From assembly GCA_028817905.1 (NCBI GenBank), contig JAPPOR010000919.1, forward strand, positions 1 to 42,557: DNA of 42,557 nt, read 5' to 3'. Source of the stretch: Myxococcales bacterium (GTDB taxonomy: Bacteria > Myxococcota_A > Polyangia > Polyangiales > JAFGIB01). Positions 21,501-24,387 of this stretch are shown here, one piece after another. The notes under the pieces are model-generated. The model was given only the letters and a program-made list of their open reading frames with translations, was not told where the DNA came from and did no database searches. The translations under genes and the position numbers were made by a program. Position 1 is the first letter of the stretch; each line of letters starts with the position of its first letter.

Positions 21501-22254
21501 GCTTGTCGACCGTCACGCTTGCGGGGCAATAGCTCGCGAGCTCCGTGGCACAGACCATGTCGTCGTCTGCGGCGGCCGCCACCGCGCCCTCGCACTGCTG
21601 GCGCTTGATTCCATAGAGCGTCGTGCAACAGGCGGAGAGCGTGTCGCAAGTGGCCGACATGTCGATCACCGCCGCGTCGGGCGTCCCCATGCCCATGCCA
21701 CTGTCGGTGCCGGGCAGGGTGAGTCCGCCCCCGTCAGCGAATGCCAAGGAACCACCGGCCAGACCGCCGTCCACGTGCAGCAGGGAGTCGGTGATCTTGA
21801 AGCAGGTGCGCGCACAGGGGCTGCAGTTTTCGTGGGTGGCGTTCGGATCCACCAGCGCGGCAAGCTCTTCTTCGGTCGGCGAGATGAGATAGGAATAGAC
21901 GTCTTCGCAGCGACCCCAGTAGCCGTCCTTGCAGTAGCGCGTCCCCTCGCTGCACATCACCTGACCGTCGGGCATCAGACGGTCATCGAGGAAGCAGCTG
22001 ATGGGTTCCTGGCTCGCTCCGCAGGCGCACCCCAACTCCGGTCGCGAACACGCCATACAATCGTTGGTGATCGAGGCGTCCGTGTCATCGCAGTCGCGTC
22101 CGCGCCCGCAGTTTATGCCGAAGCCGTCCCCGTCGCGGTCGACGCATGCGACGCCCGCATCCATCTCGGCAGTCCCTCCGACATCCCCTGGCCCGATGTC
22201 GGCGCACCCCAAGAAAAAGACTGCACCGATCCACCAGCCATACCTGAGCTGCAT
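1..22254 (-). CDS. Giant mosaic surface lipoprotein, partial (C-terminus beyond the left edge), at least 7,418 aa: lipobox, MopE-like motif, VWA, many beta/PPC-like modules, C-type lectin domains, DUF2341-like, lamin-tail-like and Gly-rich modules
   Basis: ATG at 22254 (minus) reads [27 protein letters not shown] (lipobox LGC). I read coherent protein in this frame in every section; the frame (first codon base at positions divisible by 3) agrees at 22254, 13050 ([15 protein letters not shown]) and at the left edge (LSAGDTLEI). The track lists ATG-to-stop ORFs, and none starts at 22254 or lies in this frame below 22254, which implies no in-frame stop before position 1. Confidence 0.93.
   Translation of the reverse strand, partial: [7418 protein letters not shown]
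1310..2300 (-). other. Gly-rich solenoid-like module C
   Basis: [78 protein letters not shown]...[28 protein letters not shown]...[30 protein letters not shown]. Confidence 0.75.
2335..3400 (-). other. Gly-rich solenoid-like module B
   Basis: [86 protein letters not shown]...[33 protein letters not shown]. Confidence 0.75.
3830..4170 (-). other. DUF2341-like module, copy 3 (short, no concanavalin-like extension)
   Basis: [97 protein letters not shown]; shares [9 protein letters not shown].LR with copy 1. Confidence 0.65.
4217..4668 (-). other. C-type lectin-like domain 8
   Basis: [69 protein letters not shown]...[39 protein letters not shown]. Confidence 0.87.
4953..5376 (-). other. C-type lectin-like domain 7
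   Basis: [48 protein letters not shown]...[19 protein letters not shown]...[36 protein letters not shown]. Confidence 0.88.
5612..6052 (-). other. C-type lectin-like domain 6
   Basis: [48 protein letters not shown]...[20 protein letters not shown]...[27 protein letters not shown]. Confidence 0.85.
6260..7180 (-). other. DUF2341-like plus concanavalin-like module, copy 2
   Basis: [111 protein letters not shown]. Confidence 0.75.
7490..7912 (-). other. C-type lectin-like domain 5
   Basis: [49 protein letters not shown]...[20 protein letters not shown]...[26 protein letters not shown]. Confidence 0.85.
8380..9280 (-). other. DUF2341-like plus concanavalin-like module, copy 1
   Basis: [111 protein letters not shown], then a ~180-aa beta-rich segment. 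Confidence 0.7.
9595..10010 (-). other. C-type lectin-like domain 4
   Basis: [62 protein letters not shown]...[25 protein letters not shown]. Confidence 0.85.
10030..10440 (-). other. C-type lectin-like domain 3
   Basis: [48 protein letters not shown]...[18 protein letters not shown]...[23 protein letters not shown]. Confidence 0.85.
11170..12075 (-). other. Gly-rich solenoid-like module A
   Basis: CGVATFDSS...[49 protein letters not shown]...[16 protein letters not shown]...GGCRGGEAL...[24 protein letters not shown]...[29 protein letters not shown]. Confidence 0.75.
14484..14875 (-). other. C-type lectin-like domain 2
   Basis: [43 protein letters not shown]...GTEPNEITQ...[21 protein letters not shown]. 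Confidence 0.8.
16395..17400 (-). other. Two tandem lamin-tail-domain-like modules
   Basis: [41 protein letters not shown]... and [41 protein letters not shown]...; ISEF/INEF start, E(F/V)(I/V)E(V/I) and DLSxY motifs in both. Confidence 0.65.
18712..19098 (-). other. C-type lectin-like domain 1 of the giant protein
   Basis: [43 protein letters not shown]...[51 protein letters not shown]. Confidence 0.85.
20560..21440 (-). other. VWA-like domain with a Cys-rich insertion
   Basis: [22 protein letters not shown] (MIDAS DxTGSMxx) ... [37 protein letters not shown] ... [17 protein letters not shown]. Confidence 0.8.
22080..22206 (-). other. N-terminal lipoprotein Cys and MopE-like metal-binding motif of the giant protein
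   Basis: C17 of the lipobox, then [30 protein letters not shown], matching the DxDGDGxG...DCDDxDxxI pattern of MopE-type motifs. Confidence 0.65.
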
Positions 22255-22664
22255 GAAGGACCCCGCTCTCAAAGCAATCTGCTCACGCCCGCAATCCAAC
22301 AAGGTTAGTGGATCAGCCCGACACCTCTCAATGTACGCGCTCATCCACAGACCCCGACACGACAACCGTGCAAGGCGAACGAACAAGCAATCCGCGTACC
22401 GCCAGACCTTCGGAAGTAATCTTCTGGCGGCACATGGCTCACGGCGAAGCGCCAGTACGCACGACTTGCATCGGGCCGAACAAAAGTGCACAGGCGTGCA
22501 CCGGCGACATCTCCGCAGCACGCGCCGGTAGAACCCGAACCGCCTACGTGTTAGGTGTCGTGCTGCCGTGGACGAGGTTGCGACATACGGGCATCCCCCG
22601 GCGGACACAGCACCCACGCGCACCCACCGGCCATCTGCCAAGCTATCCGACAAGGAGACAGGTC

Positions 22665-23261
22665 ATGTCGAATCCAGAGTTCCCCCCCATTCAGGTCGAA
22701 GGCGACGGTCAGCTGTACGCCCGGCTCAAGACAACGCAGGGCACGATGATCGTACGCCTGGAGGAAGAACGTGTTCCGAATACGGTCGCTAGCTTCGTCG
22801 GTCTGGCCACCGGGAGTATCGATTGGAAGGACCCGAAGACCAAGCAGGGGATGAAGGGAACGCCCATGTATGACGGCTTGCGCTTCCACCGGGTGATTCC
22901 CGACTTCATGGTGCAGGTGGGCGATCCCCAGAGCCGCTATCCGGAACTCGCAGGGCGCTGGGGCACCGGGGGGCCTGGATACGACTTCGACGATGAAATC
23001 GACCCGGGCCTCAAGCATGACCGACCGGGTGTCCTATCAATGGCCAACGCGGGTCCAAACACCAACGGAAGCCAGATTTTCATCACCGAGGTTCCGACAC
23101 CCCACCTCGACGGGCGACACGCGGTGTTCGGCTACGTCATTTCCGGCGTCGAGGTGATCGGCAAGCTCGCCAACGTACGCACCGAGCGTGACCGCCCGGT
23201 CGAAGACCAGCTGCTCGAGCGGGTGGAGATCTTCCGCAGCGCAAGCGAGCCGGAAAGCTAG
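22665..23261 (+). CDS. Cyclophilin-type peptidyl-prolyl cis-trans isomerase
   Basis: MSNPEFPPIQVEG...TTQGTMIVRLEEERVPNTVASFVGLATG...YDGLRFHRVIPDFMVQVGDP...SMANAGPNTNGSQIFITEVPTPHLDGRHAVFGYVISG. Start placed at 22665 after AAGGAGA; the longer track start (22308) reads non-coding-like sequence. Confidence 0.93.
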   Translation: MSNPEFPPIQVEGDGQLYARLKTTQGTMIVRLEEERVPNTVASFVGLATGSIDWKDPKTKQGMKGTPMYDGLRFHRVIPDFMVQVGDPQSRYPELAGRWGTGGPGYDFDDEIDPGLKHDRPGVLSMANAGPNTNGSQIFITEVPTPHLDGRHAVFGYVISGVEVIGKLANVRTERDRPVEDQLLERVEIFRSASEPES

Positions 23262-23279
23262 CTAGCTAGCTGGATTGTC

Positions 23280-24074
23280 ATGGCGATCGTCACGCTCACC
23301 ACTGATTTCGGCACTTTCGACGGCTACGTCGCTCAGATGAAAGGCGTCCTGCTGAGCAACGGGCCGGCCGACCTGCGAATGATCGATCTGGCGCACGACA
23401 TTCCGGCCCAGGATGTGATGTCGGCGGCGCTGCTCGCGGAGGCGGCCTTTCCCCGCTTTCCCGCGGGCACGGTCCACGTCATGGTGGTCGATCCGGGGGT
23501 GGGCAGTGTTCGTCGGGGCATGATCGCCCGGCTCCAAGACCAGTATCTTGTGGGGCCCGACAACGGCGTGTTCAGCCTGCTGTACGATGGTCGCGAGGAG
23601 CTCGTGGGGATCGACCTCGCGAAGCTCCCCGGACCGATCGCGAGCACCTTCCACGGGCGGGACGTATTCGCACCAGCAGCGGCCATGTTGCTATGCGGCA
23701 CGAGACCCGACCAGCTCGGCGAGCAAATCACCGACCCAGTGCGCCTGCAACTACCGATCGCCAAGTTCACCGAGAGCCGGGTCCGGGGCGAAGTGATTCA
23801 TGTCGATCGGTTTGGCAACCTGATCACGAATCTGCGGGTGGCCGAGCTCATGCGTTGGTCGGAGGGCAATACGCTCGCCGTCACCTACGACACGACACAC
23901 GTCGTGCCCATGTGCGACCACTATGCCCAGGTTCCCTCGGGCGACTTGCTAGCGATCTGCGACTCGAGTGGACGTCTCGAGGTCGCCGTCCGTGACGGCA
24001 ACGCACACCAAAAGCTCGCCGCCCGCGTCGGCATGCCGGTGCACGTGCACCAGGCCGTTTCTCGCCGGCGTTAG
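23280..24074 (+). CDS. SAM hydroxide adenosyltransferase (DUF62 family, S-adenosylmethionine hydrolase-like)
   Basis: MAIVTLTTDFGTFDGYVAQMKGVLLSNGP...IDLAHDIPAQDVMSAA...GTVHVMVVDPGVGSVRRGM...VGPDNGVFSLL...IHVDRFGNLITNL. Confidence 0.9.
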   Translation: MAIVTLTTDFGTFDGYVAQMKGVLLSNGPADLRMIDLAHDIPAQDVMSAALLAEAAFPRFPAGTVHVMVVDPGVGSVRRGMIARLQDQYLVGPDNGVFSLLYDGREELVGIDLAKLPGPIASTFHGRDVFAPAAAMLLCGTRPDQLGEQITDPVRLQLPIAKFTESRVRGEVIHVDRFGNLITNLRVAELMRWSEGNTLAVTYDTTHVVPMCDHYAQVPSGDLLAICDSSGRLEVAVRDGNAHQKLAARVGMPVHVHQAVSRRR

Positions 24075-24387
24075 CCCGCATCCTCACCAAATCACGCGCC
24101 CCTCGCACAACGGCTCAACTTAGCGGCGCTTCGCTTCGGTCAAAGTACAGCGAGGATTCCCTCCTTCACCGAAACCCCCGCGAAGTCGATCACTTGCACG
24201 AGCATCGCGTGCCTTGGTGATGGACGTGGGTTGGCCATACTCGATAACGTTCAATCCGTAGAAACGAGTTCGGATCCACTGCATCGGCTCTTCCAAATTG
24301 GCTCACAGGGCAGGATAGTCCAGTACCGATTATACGCATGGTTCTAACTATTGAAGGGGTTCATGCTAGCGGTCAGGAGGTGGCTCA

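Noticed and set aside
1-22254. Possible CRISPR or DNA-level tandem array because of the visible repetition
   Set aside because: Repetition is at the protein level with diverged DNA; no identical direct repeats with uniform spacers were seen.
22308-22664. Upstream extension of the cyclophilin ORF
   Set aside because: Translation looks non-coding; a good RBS (AAGGAGA) and ATG lie at 22651..22667.
23256-23271. AGCTAGCTAGCTAGCT 16-bp palindrome at the cyclophilin stop
   Set aside because: Short simple repeat (CTAG units) with too little stem/loop structure to claim a function.
24075-24387. Possible ncRNA or promoter in the lower-GC spacer before the lipoprotein gene
   Set aside because: Only a weak TTATAC-like -10 was seen with no convincing -35 or structure; not enough to call.
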